Assembly (NCBI RefSeq): GCF_019670105.1
Contig: NZ_AP023032.1
Location: 499,501 to 563,500, forward strand
Direction of reading: 5' to 3'
DNA: 64,000 bases
From: Agarivorans albus
GTDB lineage: Bacteria > Pseudomonadota > Gammaproteobacteria > Enterobacterales > Celerinatantimonadaceae
A program made the translations under genes and the position numbers. Of the stretch, positions 56,392-64,000 are shown one piece after another. Each line of letters opens with the position of its first letter. Position 1 is the stretch's first letter. The notes under the pieces were generated by a model, which saw nothing but the letters and a program-made list of their open reading frames with translations, was not told the origin of the DNA and did not search any database.

Positions 56392-57795
56392 TTATAGGAA
56401 TATCATCATAGCCACATACAGTAGCGCCAAGCCGGTACAGCCAATAATCCCGCCTACTTTTATTAAGTCTTTGGTTTCAATAAAGCCGGTTGAGTAAGCC
56501 AAGGCGTTGGGCGGGGTGCTAACGGGTAACATCATGCCTAAGGAAGCCGACAGGGCGACAATAATTAGTAGGGTTGTGATGCCGCCGTCACCATCCAAAC
56601 CATGCAAGCTGGTGGCAACTGCCGCCGCGATGGGCATAATTAAGTTGGCGGTGGCCGTGTTCGACATAAAGTTCGCCATCACCACACAAATAATCGATAG
56701 CACCACAATTACGGCTAAGGTGGGCAGGCTAGCAAAGTCGATAGATGTAGCTATTTTGGCGGCTAAGCCACTTTTTTCTAATGCCATACCCATGGCAATA
56801 CCACCGGCCACTAACCATAATACGTCCCAGTTAAATAGCTTGAGATCGTCTTTGCCAATGACTCCCGTTAAGGTAAACACCGCTAAAGGAATAATTGCTA
56901 CCACGTAACTGTTCATGCCGTGCCACGCGGTGCTTAGCCATAATAAGATAGTGAGCGCAAACGTGGCATACACAATGTAAGCGCGAGTACTTCGTTGAAA
57001 ATGGCCTTTCAGATTCAGCTCTAATACACCGGTTTTTGAGGGATAGAGCTTGCACAACAAAAACCAGCCAATTGCTAGTTGAATAATCACAAAAGGAATA
57101 CCAAAAGCCATCCAAGAAGCGAAGGTAATTTGCCCCTCTGGAATATATTGCAGGGCAATGGCGTTGGGTGGCGTACCAATTGGAGTACCTATGCCACCGG
57201 TATTAGCCGCTACTGGAATAGCTAAAATCAAGCCTTTCATGCCCAAGTCATTACGCGGCGCAGCGGCAATTAAGGGGCCTACAATGGCCAGCATCATTAC
57301 GGTGGTAGCGGTGTTACTCATAAACATACTGAACACGGCAGTAATTAGCATAATGCCGAGCATGATCATTGGAATGCGTTTGCCAAATGGCTTGAGAAGT
57401 ACACGGGCTAAGTTGTTGTCTAGCTCAAACTTAGATGCGCCAATCGCTAAAGCAAAGCCGCCCATAAACAGGATGATAATTGGCGATGAAAAGGCATTAA
57501 ATATACTGGTATAGGGCAGCAGTTCACCCATTGGTGCTGGCCCAGTATCGGCCACAATGGCACTAATTCCCTGATTAGAGATAAGCACCAGTTCCAAGGT
57601 GATAATTAATAATGAAGTAGCAAACACTGGCACGGGTTCAAAAATCCATAACAGCGCCGCCAGTACAAAGATAGCAATGATACGGTGTTGAACCACGGTT
57701 AACTCTGGTAGTGGAATGGCACTAGTGGGAAGTGCCAGTATTAACAGGGGAACAATAAAACAAACCAGCAGCTTGAAATGTTTTTGCACGGCCAT
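56392..57795 (-). CDS. DASS-family (SLC13) anion:sodium symporter, likely dicarboxylate carrier
   Basis: The 467-residue membrane protein has about 11 hydrophobic segments and the two SNT signature regions of the divalent anion:Na+ family: MSNTATTVMMLAIVGPL in the first half and FMSNTATANLIMPI in the second, each followed by a GTPPNA- or STPPNA-like turn (GTPIGTPPNAIALQY; LPVSTPPNALAYS). It resembles the structurally known VcINDY. Likely substrates are succinate, fumarate or malate, which would suit a gene 1.1 kb from fumarate reductase. Substrate and ion use are inferred. Confidence 0.9.
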   Translation of the reverse strand: MAVQKHFKLLVCFIVPLLILALPTSAIPLPELTVVQHRIIAIFVLAALLWIFEPVPVFATSLLIITLELVLISNQGISAIVADTGPAPMGELLPYTSIFNAFSSPIIILFMGGFALAIGASKFELDNNLARVLLKPFGKRIPMIMLGIMLITAVFSMFMSNTATTVMMLAIVGPLIAAAPRNDLGMKGLILAIPVAANTGGIGTPIGTPPNAIALQYIPEGQITFASWMAFGIPFVIIQLAIGWFLLCKLYPSKTGVLELNLKGHFQRSTRAYIVYATFALTILLWLSTAWHGMNSYVVAIIPLAVFTLTGVIGKDDLKLFNWDVLWLVAGGIAMGMALEKSGLAAKIATSIDFASLPTLAVIVVLSIICVVMANFMSNTATANLIMPIAAAVATSLHGLDGDGGITTLLIIVALSASLGMMLPVSTPPNALAYSTGFIETKDLIKVGGIIGCTGLALLYVAMMIFL

Positions 57796-57865
57796 GATCG
57801 AGGGTCTCTGGGCTAATTAATTGAAATAGAGGTTTTTTATAGCCCTTAAGATAACAAAACCGTGC

Positions 57866-60800
57866 TCAGGGATTGAGAGATATATCTAATTGTGGGTAGG
57901 CTATCTCTATGTTATTCGCCTTAAACTTGTCATTGATCAAAGTGTACAGTTCATGGGTCATCGGTAAGCGGTAGCGCATTTCACTCACGTGAACACGCAT
58001 TTCAAATTTCATTCCGTTGTTGGTGTATTCGGTAAAGTATATTTCTGGTGCGGGGTTGGCTAGTACCAAGCTGTTAGCATCTACCGCTTCTTGCAATAGT
58101 TTGTTCACTAGCTGGTTATCAGAGCCTTGTTTAACTTGCACCATTAGCACCACACGGGTGATAGGATCGGTGAGCGACCAGTTAATAAATTGTTCCGTGA
58201 TAAAGGCCTTGTTAGGTACGATTATTTCTTTGCGATCCCAATCGACAATAGTGGTAGCGCGAGTTTCAATGTTAGAAATCGTGCCGGTAAGTTCGCGAAT
58301 TGTCACGGTATCGCCAATGCGAATTGGTTTTTCAAACAGAATAATTAAGCCTGAAATAAAGTTAGCAAAAATCTCTTGCAGACCAAAACCTAAACCTACG
58401 GTAAGTGCAGCAACCAACCACTGCAGTTTCGACCACTCGATGCCCAACAAACCAAAACCGCTGAAAATACTAAACAGTATTACCATGTAATTAATCATGG
58501 TGGTGATGGCAAAGCCGGTGCCGGGGTTAAGTGATAAATGCTGCAAGACCATCAGTTCTAACAAACCAGGTAAGTTGCGGATAAGCACTACTGCAAAAAA
58601 GAATACCAATAGGGCAGAGCCTAAAGAGCGCAGGGTAATGGCGTCTACCGTGGCTACACCGGCGCGGCTAGAGCTGCTTTCCCACAATGTGATGTTGTCT
58701 AGAAACGAAAACGCACTGGTCATTTCCGACCAACTCAAAAGCAGAACTAATACTAGAGACAGTACCAAGGCAGCACGCAATAGGCCCAAAGACTGGGCGC
58801 TAATGGTGTCGAGGTCGATGACGGGTTCCTCGATTGAATCAATCACTCCCTCATTTGAGCTAGAAGAGTCGTCTTCTTCAGATTGGCGTTGAGCAATCAT
58901 TTCAGCGCGGCGCACTTTTGCTCGGTCAAAAGCAATTCGGCGGCGTTGTAGTAGCATCCAACGGTGAATAAGCAAATAGCCCAATAAGAAAACCGCAGCG
59001 ATGATGAAGCTAAGCACTACCTGCCAATAAACCGTAAATGCGGTGGCAAAAAAGCCTGCTGCAGAGGCGAGTGCTGCCATTAAGGGGATGCTAATGGCGG
59101 CGCCCCAAATCAGCTTTTTCGCTAATTGTGGCGCTTTAAAAATGTCTAAGTGATAGTTCACCGGAAGCTCTATGCGATAAATACTGTGAAAGCCGTAAGC
59201 TACCCACAATAACAATGCAATAAAGGCCAAACGTGCCAAGCCACTATAGGCCGGCTGACTGGTTTGTAATATGCACAGATTAAGGATGAATACTAAGGGC
59301 AAGCTTACGTAAACCACGCGGCGGATTAAGGTAATTGCTTGGCTGATGTTTACCAAAGGCCATTTGAAATGCGTATTTAGCAGGCCATTTTTTTGGCAAA
59401 ACTGTTGTAACAAATGAAATAGCCATAACACGATGGCAACGTTAAATAGGGCATCTCCCAAGTCGCGAGCGAAGGAAGACTCCCATTCATACATCAGGGC
59501 AAAACCCACACTGCCAATAAATAGCGCCACGGGAGTAGCAAATACCGCGCTGACTAACAAATTGGCAAGGGTATAGCTAAATTTGTCGCGGGTAATGTTG
59601 CCGGTTTTTGAATCGATGCGCTGCAGGTAGCCTTTAAGCCAATGCTTTTTTAAATAGTAGATGTAAGCAACACTGGCTGCCACTAGCAATAACCAGCCTA
59701 ACCATAGCCAAGACAGTTTGGCGATGGCATCGCTGAGTTGTGAGTATTGCTGAGCGCTAAATAACCATATCAAAGAGTAACGAATATCACTGAAAAAGCT
59801 TAAATCGATGGCTTTTACATCGGCCGTCCAAAATAGCTCTTGGTTGGCTTCTTGGTTAATGGTGTTCAGTTGACTGTTTAGTTTTGAGTAATCCAGTTTA
59901 AGTCGAGCTAACTCAAATAGTCTTGCGTCTAACTCCAGTAAGTATTTGTCTGAAAGCTGCTGGTTAAGCTTCAAATGCTTGTTAAATATTCTGGCTTGTT
60001 CTTCGTTTAAGGTGGCGATGAACTCGCGCTGAGCCTTTCTTTGGCTTTGATTACGTTGGGTATAAAGTAGATTTTGGTGACGATGTTTACTGATCCGCAC
60101 TTCAATAATCTGTTGCTCTATTGGCGCAACTGCTTTGAATTTTGGCAAACTAGAGATCTGTTCTCGTAGGTATTCACCATAGGAGCGAGTGACCTTTAAC
60201 CAGGATACTTGTTCTTTAAAATTAGCGAAGGTGAGTTTGATGTGTTCAAGCTCGTCGTTTACTTCCTCCTGTAGGTCGGCAATCTCTTCACTTTGTTCAA
60301 ATAAGGCTGATAGCTCTGTTTGTAGTAACTGATTCTGTTCTACTAAGTTTTTCACTATCGGGTCATTAAGTAACTCGGGAGCGGCAAAAGCTAGCTGATC
60401 AGATAGCCGTTGAGCTTCTGCGCGATGCTCTAGTGACAAGCGATTTTTAACACTTTCTACAATCCGCTTTTCTGCCAACTGAGTGCGTTGTAGCAAGCTT
60501 ATTTCAAGCTGCAGCAGCTCGTTTCGGTGGTTGGCACTTTGCGCAGCGAGTTCCAGCATCGCCAACTGGGCAGTTAGGCTGGCTTCGTTAACTTGAGCGC
60601 GAACTCGCTCGGCTTCTTCCACTTCGTTAAGCACGCCAAACTCAAGCTGCTCTAGCTTCGCGCGAACGGTGTTTAACTGCTCGCGCAGCGGTCCACTGCG
60701 CTGGTGGTTTTCGCTTACGTCTAAATCGATACGGTATTGGCGCTGTTTTAGCTCGTCAATTTGGCTATTGGTATTGCTGAGCTTAGCCTGCCAAATAGTG

Positions 60801-61144
60801 AGTTGTTCATTTAATTGATTCGAGTTTAGCTCAGCTAAGTTTTCAATGACCGGCGCTTGATATTGATTAAGTTGCTCTTGTTGCTCTTTTCGTAGGCGAG
60901 AGAAGTTGTTGATAATACCGCGGTAGTATTTTGCTTTTTCGCGGTAACTATTGCCCTCTTTTAATAGCGCTAAGGATTCTTCATAGATGAGTTGCTGTTG
61001 CTGGGTGTTTAAGTTGCTAGGCTGGGTATCTAGCGAGCTGATTAAGCCTTTGAGATGAGATTCTCCGCCCACGTTTGCTTGTGCCGCTAAGCAAAAGAAC
61101 AGTAGCGATACGAGGAAACCGCGAGAGAAAATCGATAAAGTCAT
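57866..61144 (-). CDS. mscM: Mechanosensitive channel of the MscM (YjeP/KefA-type) group
   Basis: The 1092-residue protein has a signal peptide (cleavage near AQA-NV), a long periplasmic coiled-coil region (about 30-460), several membrane segments (about 480-900) and a C-terminal MscS-type pore and beta domain: VAALTVGLGFGLQEIFANFISG, FEKPIRIGDTVTI and DWDRKEIIVPNKAFI. It opens on membrane tension to release solutes. The length and the place directly before psd match E. coli MscM. The last portion (57866-58500) is the best conserved. Confidence 0.93.
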   Translation of the reverse strand: MTLSIFSRGFLVSLLFFCLAAQANVGGESHLKGLISSLDTQPSNLNTQQQQLIYEESLALLKEGNSYREKAKYYRGIINNFSRLRKEQQEQLNQYQAPVIENLAELNSNQLNEQLTIWQAKLSNTNSQIDELKQRQYRIDLDVSENHQRSGPLREQLNTVRAKLEQLEFGVLNEVEEAERVRAQVNEASLTAQLAMLELAAQSANHRNELLQLEISLLQRTQLAEKRIVESVKNRLSLEHRAEAQRLSDQLAFAAPELLNDPIVKNLVEQNQLLQTELSALFEQSEEIADLQEEVNDELEHIKLTFANFKEQVSWLKVTRSYGEYLREQISSLPKFKAVAPIEQQIIEVRISKHRHQNLLYTQRNQSQRKAQREFIATLNEEQARIFNKHLKLNQQLSDKYLLELDARLFELARLKLDYSKLNSQLNTINQEANQELFWTADVKAIDLSFFSDIRYSLIWLFSAQQYSQLSDAIAKLSWLWLGWLLLVAASVAYIYYLKKHWLKGYLQRIDSKTGNITRDKFSYTLANLLVSAVFATPVALFIGSVGFALMYEWESSFARDLGDALFNVAIVLWLFHLLQQFCQKNGLLNTHFKWPLVNISQAITLIRRVVYVSLPLVFILNLCILQTSQPAYSGLARLAFIALLLWVAYGFHSIYRIELPVNYHLDIFKAPQLAKKLIWGAAISIPLMAALASAAGFFATAFTVYWQVVLSFIIAAVFLLGYLLIHRWMLLQRRRIAFDRAKVRRAEMIAQRQSEEDDSSSSNEGVIDSIEEPVIDLDTISAQSLGLLRAALVLSLVLVLLLSWSEMTSAFSFLDNITLWESSSSRAGVATVDAITLRSLGSALLVFFFAVVLIRNLPGLLELMVLQHLSLNPGTGFAITTMINYMVILFSIFSGFGLLGIEWSKLQWLVAALTVGLGFGLQEIFANFISGLIILFEKPIRIGDTVTIRELTGTISNIETRATTIVDWDRKEIIVPNKAFITEQFINWSLTDPITRVVLMVQVKQGSDNQLVNKLLQEAVDANSLVLANPAPEIYFTEYTNNGMKFEMRVHVSEMRYRLPMTHELYTLINDKFKANNIEIAYPQLDISLNP

Positions 61145-61241
61145 TGGTAAACAGCCATGGTTAAGACCGCATCATTGCGCTTAGCTTTGTTAGTTATTTT
61201 ATATTAAATATTTGAAATAGCGTAATAATAAGCAGAATTGA

Positions 61242-61273
61242 ATAAGCCTTGGTAAAGAATTGCCAAGGCTTAT
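61242..61273 (-). terminator. Possible terminator after psd
   Basis: An 11-bp stem (61242-61252 with 61263-61273) with a 10-base loop lies 5 bp past the psd stop. The minus strand lacks a long T-run after it, so it may be weak. It separates psd from mscM. Confidence 0.5.
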
Positions 61274-61278
61274 AGCAG

Positions 61279-62133
61279 CTATTCAGCTTTAGTTGCAAAG
61301 TGAGTCCCCATTACGGTGGCAACTGTTGGCGCTAGTGATTGTTCAAACTCTATGGCGTCTTTGGCAAATAGCATCACCACGGTGGAGCCTAGTTTAAAGC
61401 GGCCCATTTCGGCGCCTTTATCTAGGCTAATGTCTTGGTCTTGATAATCCCAAGTGAATACTTGTTTTCCGCCCGGCGGCGTTACGGTGCCAGACCAAAT
61501 AGTTTCTATGCTAGCAACAATGGTTGCACCTACTAATACCACGGCCATTGGGCCGAACTCAGTATCAAAAATGGCAACTACACGCTCATTGCGGGCAAAC
61601 AGATTCGGCACATTAGCAGCAGTGAGAGGGTTAACCGAGAAAAGTTGCCCTGGTACGTAGACCATTTTGCGCAATTTGCCTTTACAAGGCATGTGAATGC
61701 GGTGGTAGTCTTTGGGAGCTAGATAGATGGTTGCGAAGTCGCCGTCGCTAAATTCTTCTGCTAAGGCTTTATCTCCACCAAGTAGTTCACGGGCGCTGTA
61801 GTCATGACCTTTGGCTTGAATTAACTGACCATGCTGGATGGGACCAAGTTGGCTTACTGCGCCATCCACCGGGTGAGCAAGCTTGTTGTCGCCTTCAACA
61901 ATAGGGCGAGTGCCAGGCTTTAACGGGCGAGTAAAAAACGCATTGAAGCTTGGGTAAGCATTGGCTTCGCTGTGAACCGCGTCGTTCATATCTACTTGAT
62001 AGTGGTTTATGAATTTTTTAATGATCCAATGACTCAACTTTCCTGCTTCAGCTTGAGCAAGCTTACCCACTAAACGGGATAAACCGTGTTGAGGGAAGCA
62101 GTACTGGGCGGCAACTTTAATTTTGTCTAACAC
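61279..62133 (-). CDS. psd: Phosphatidylserine decarboxylase proenzyme
   Basis: The 284-residue membrane-associated enzyme makes phosphatidylethanolamine. The self-cleavage site LGST (residues 248-251) is present, and cleavage before Ser250 gives the pyruvoyl alpha subunit. Conserved segments include [36 protein letters not shown] and [18 protein letters not shown]. The gene follows rsgA by 28 bp on the same strand, an operon also seen in E. coli, where mscM follows psd as here. Confidence 0.98.
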   Translation of the reverse strand: MLDKIKVAAQYCFPQHGLSRLVGKLAQAEAGKLSHWIIKKFINHYQVDMNDAVHSEANAYPSFNAFFTRPLKPGTRPIVEGDNKLAHPVDGAVSQLGPIQHGQLIQAKGHDYSARELLGGDKALAEEFSDGDFATIYLAPKDYHRIHMPCKGKLRKMVYVPGQLFSVNPLTAANVPNLFARNERVVAIFDTEFGPMAVVLVGATIVASIETIWSGTVTPPGGKQVFTWDYQDQDISLDKGAEMGRFKLGSTVVMLFAKDAIEFEQSLAPTVATVMGTHFATKAE

Positions 62134-62161
62134 GCTAGGTTCTCGTTGTTTATTGGTTTAA

Positions 62162-63202
62162 TTATTTCTTTCCGGGAATAACCCGAGAAGGTTTGTTATT
62201 TTCCATCGTTTCGAGAATACGCTGGTAGCTGTCGAAACGCTGTTGCAAAATTTTGCCTGAGTCTATCGCTTCTTGCATCGCACAACCAGGGTCTCCTTGG
62301 TGCTTGCAATCACGAAAACGGCATTGATTTAACCAAGGGCGAAATTCGATAAAGCCCCAAGCTACTCGGTCTTTTTCAAGATGCCAAAGTTGAAATTCAC
62401 GTACTCCGGGGGAGTCGATTAAGCGGCCGCCACATACTAAGTGATACAAACGAGCGGTAGTGGTAGTGTGCTGGCCTAGGCCAGATACTTCAGATACTTC
62501 TTTGGTATCGATGCTTTGCTCTGGCAGAAGACTATTTACCAGCGAGCTTTTGCCTACGCCTGATTGGCCAACAAAAATACTGGTTTTATTGCTTAATTGT
62601 TGGCTTAAATCATCAAGCCCTTCAGCTTGTTTGGTGCTAGCGTAAATAACTTTGTAGCCAAGCTGCTGGTAATTTTTGAGTTGCTCTTCAATTATTTTGC
62701 GTTGCTCGGCATCAAGCAGATCAACTTTGTTCAGCAGGATAATGGGTTCAAGATCTACATCTTCAACGGCAACTAGGTAGCGATCTACAATGCTGGTGGA
62801 GAATTCGGGTAATACTGCAGAAACTATCACTACTTGGTCGATGTTGGCGGCAATGGCTTTAATACCGTCGTAAAAATCAGGGCGGGTAAGCACAGAACGG
62901 CGTTCGTGGCAGGCTTCAATAACCCCTCGAATACCGGACTGTTCTTCGTTGCCGGCTCGCCATACAACTTCATCTCCAGTGACTAAAGAGCCTACTGAAC
63001 GGCGCATATTACAACGGAATATTTCTCCATTGTTAGCTTCCACATCGGCATGTTGGCCGAAGCGGCTAATGATAGTTCCCTCTTGTTGAGGACCTAATTG
63101 GTCATCTAACCATTGGTGGCTATCTTGTTTTTTTAAGCGCTTTTCTTGGTTGCTGCGCACACGGCGAAGCTGACCTTGGCTCAGTTTCTTTCTCTTTGTC
63201 AC
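62162..63202 (-). CDS. rsgA: Ribosome small-subunit GTPase RsgA
   Basis: The 346-residue assembly factor for the 30S subunit has a basic N terminus, an OB fold (about 40-110), a circularly permuted GTPase with G4 (LLNKVDLL) before G1 (GQSGVGKSSLVNSLL) and G3 (DSPGVREF), and a C-terminal zinc motif (CRFRDCKHQGDPGCA). The permuted order is normal for RsgA. It precedes psd in an operon and is divergent from orn. Confidence 0.98.
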   Translation of the reverse strand: MTKRKKLSQGQLRRVRSNQEKRLKKQDSHQWLDDQLGPQQEGTIISRFGQHADVEANNGEIFRCNMRRSVGSLVTGDEVVWRAGNEEQSGIRGVIEACHERRSVLTRPDFYDGIKAIAANIDQVVIVSAVLPEFSTSIVDRYLVAVEDVDLEPIILLNKVDLLDAEQRKIIEEQLKNYQQLGYKVIYASTKQAEGLDDLSQQLSNKTSIFVGQSGVGKSSLVNSLLPEQSIDTKEVSEVSGLGQHTTTTARLYHLVCGGRLIDSPGVREFQLWHLEKDRVAWGFIEFRPWLNQCRFRDCKHQGDPGCAMQEAIDSGKILQQRFDSYQRILETMENNKPSRVIPGKK

Positions 63203-63295
63203 GAAAACTGCTATTCAAGTAAGTGTAATAAATCGCTATGATACCGCTTATCAAAGATTTGCGGAAAATATTTCCGAAATATAAATAGGGTCAAC

Positions 63296-63850
63296 ATGAC
63301 TGTTAGTGAACAGAACTTAGTTTGGGTTGATATGGAGATGACAGGTCTCGAACCCATGACTGATCGCGTTTTAGAGATCGCGACGATTATTACCGACGCT
63401 CAATTAAACATTCTTGCAGAAGGGCCGGTGATTGCTGTTCACCAATCTGACGAAGTTTTAGCGGGCATGGATGAGTGGTGTACCAACACTCATACTGGAT
63501 CTGGTTTGGTTGCTAGAGTTCGTGCCAGCAGTGTTGATGAGAAGCAAGCTGCCCAGCAAACTATCGATTTTATCAAGCAATGGGTGCCTAAGGGCGTATC
63601 TCCGATGTGTGGCAATAGCATTGGTCAAGATCGTCGCTTTATGCACCAGTACCTTCCTGAGCTTGAGCAGTTCTTTCATTACCGAAATATAGATGTAAGT
63701 ACGGTAAAAGAATTGGCTCGCCGTTGGCAGCCAGAAATTTTAGATGGCTTTACTAAAAGCGGTACTCATCTAGCTTTGGATGATATTCGCGAATCAATAG
63801 CAGAAATGCAGCATTATCAAAAAACCTTCTTTAAACTGGGCGAAAACTAA
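63296..63850 (+). CDS. orn: Oligoribonuclease
   Basis: The 184-residue DEDDh exonuclease degrades RNA dinucleotides, including pGpG, the last step of cyclic di-GMP turnover. Motifs are [25 protein letters not shown] and the final [17 protein letters not shown] precedes the ATG. It is divergent from rsgA, as in E. coli. Confidence 0.98.
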   Translation: MTVSEQNLVWVDMEMTGLEPMTDRVLEIATIITDAQLNILAEGPVIAVHQSDEVLAGMDEWCTNTHTGSGLVARVRASSVDEKQAAQQTIDFIKQWVPKGVSPMCGNSIGQDRRFMHQYLPELEQFFHYRNIDVSTVKELARRWQPEILDGFTKSGTHLALDDIRESIAEMQHYQKTFFKLGEN

Positions 63851-63890
63851 ACAAACAGTTTAAGAGCTGTAATTTTTTCTTTTGCAGCTC

Positions 63891-63918
63891 TTGCAAAGGC
63901 AAAATTTCCTCGTATAAT
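63891..63918 (+). promoter_or_regulatory. Strong sigma-70 promoter, possibly for a tRNA operon to the right
   Basis: TTGCAA (63891-63896) and a perfect TATAAT (63913-63918) are 16 bases apart, followed by a G/C-containing discriminator (TCGCAGCCC). No protein frame opens in the last 80 bases. In E. coli glycine tRNA genes lie beside orn, and the final eight bases GCGGCACT could start a stable RNA, which cannot be decided here. The weak 8-bp stem at 63862-63892 overlaps the -35. Confidence 0.6.
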
Positions 63919-64000
63919 TCGCAGCCCTAAACAACGTGAAGGCATGGCCTTAGACAGTTTAGGCTGTCACTTTGATTAGTGATAAAAATTAAGCGGCACT

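Overview
The window is a chromosomal segment of a marine gammaproteobacterium of moderate G+C. The protein sequences look like Alteromonadales, perhaps an Agarivorans-like organism; that assignment is inferred from remembered family resemblance and was not checked by a search. Evidence for the class is the dusB-fis pair, the aroQ-accB-accC operon, groESL with a heat-shock promoter, and a right-hand third that keeps most of the E. coli '94 minute' order: dsbD, cutA, fxsA, groSL, epmB/efp, frdDCBA, epmA, mscM, psd, rsgA, orn. I see no rRNA, CRISPR array, complete insertion sequence or complete prophage.

Layout. 1-1504: end of a polysaccharide O-acetylation locus (MBOAT acyltransferase plus an AlgX/AlgJ-like SGNH protein). 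1639-8747: housekeeping genes fis, dusB, prmA, accC, accB and aroQ, interrupted by two tandem paralogous membrane proteins and an exported metallo-beta-lactamase-fold hydrolase. 8891-16976: transport and efflux, with a MATE exporter, an AraC regulator, and a TetR regulator divergent from an RND pump whose promoter carries two near-identical palindromes. 17177-30737: an acetate-switch neighbourhood with acs, a DEDDh exonuclease, a cNMP/CBS/DUF294 protein, the SLC5-type hybrid kinase CrbS and the LuxR-type regulator CrbR. Three things break up this block: a GH16 glucanase with circularly permuted domain order, a 281-bp MITE-like element upstream of crbS, and an orphan contractile-sheath gene with an unknown partner between crbS and crbR. 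30800-37973: accessory genes including LysE, an ABZJ_00895-type membrane protein, a Cys-rich protein, an alpha/beta hydrolase, GlxA- and LysR-type regulators, and a chemoreceptor behind a perfect 18-bp palindrome. 38030-63850: the conserved block named above, plus an internally duplicated periplasmic protein, a molybdopterin-fold/GGDEF-EAL pair, and several small membrane proteins. A strong stable-RNA-like promoter closes the window.

How the genes work together. efp, epmA and epmB supply EF-P and its lysylation. frdABCD sits behind a consensus FNR box beside a DASS dicarboxylate carrier, which fits fumarate respiration. acs, crbS and crbR form a candidate acetate-use circuit. The GH16 enzyme and the chemoreceptor share a TAAGCGCTTA core upstream, which may tie polysaccharide degradation to chemotaxis. 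The best candidate for something undescribed is the two-gene unit at 27810-30008: an intact sheath protein of the injection-system type with no tube, baseplate, spike or ATPase genes nearby.
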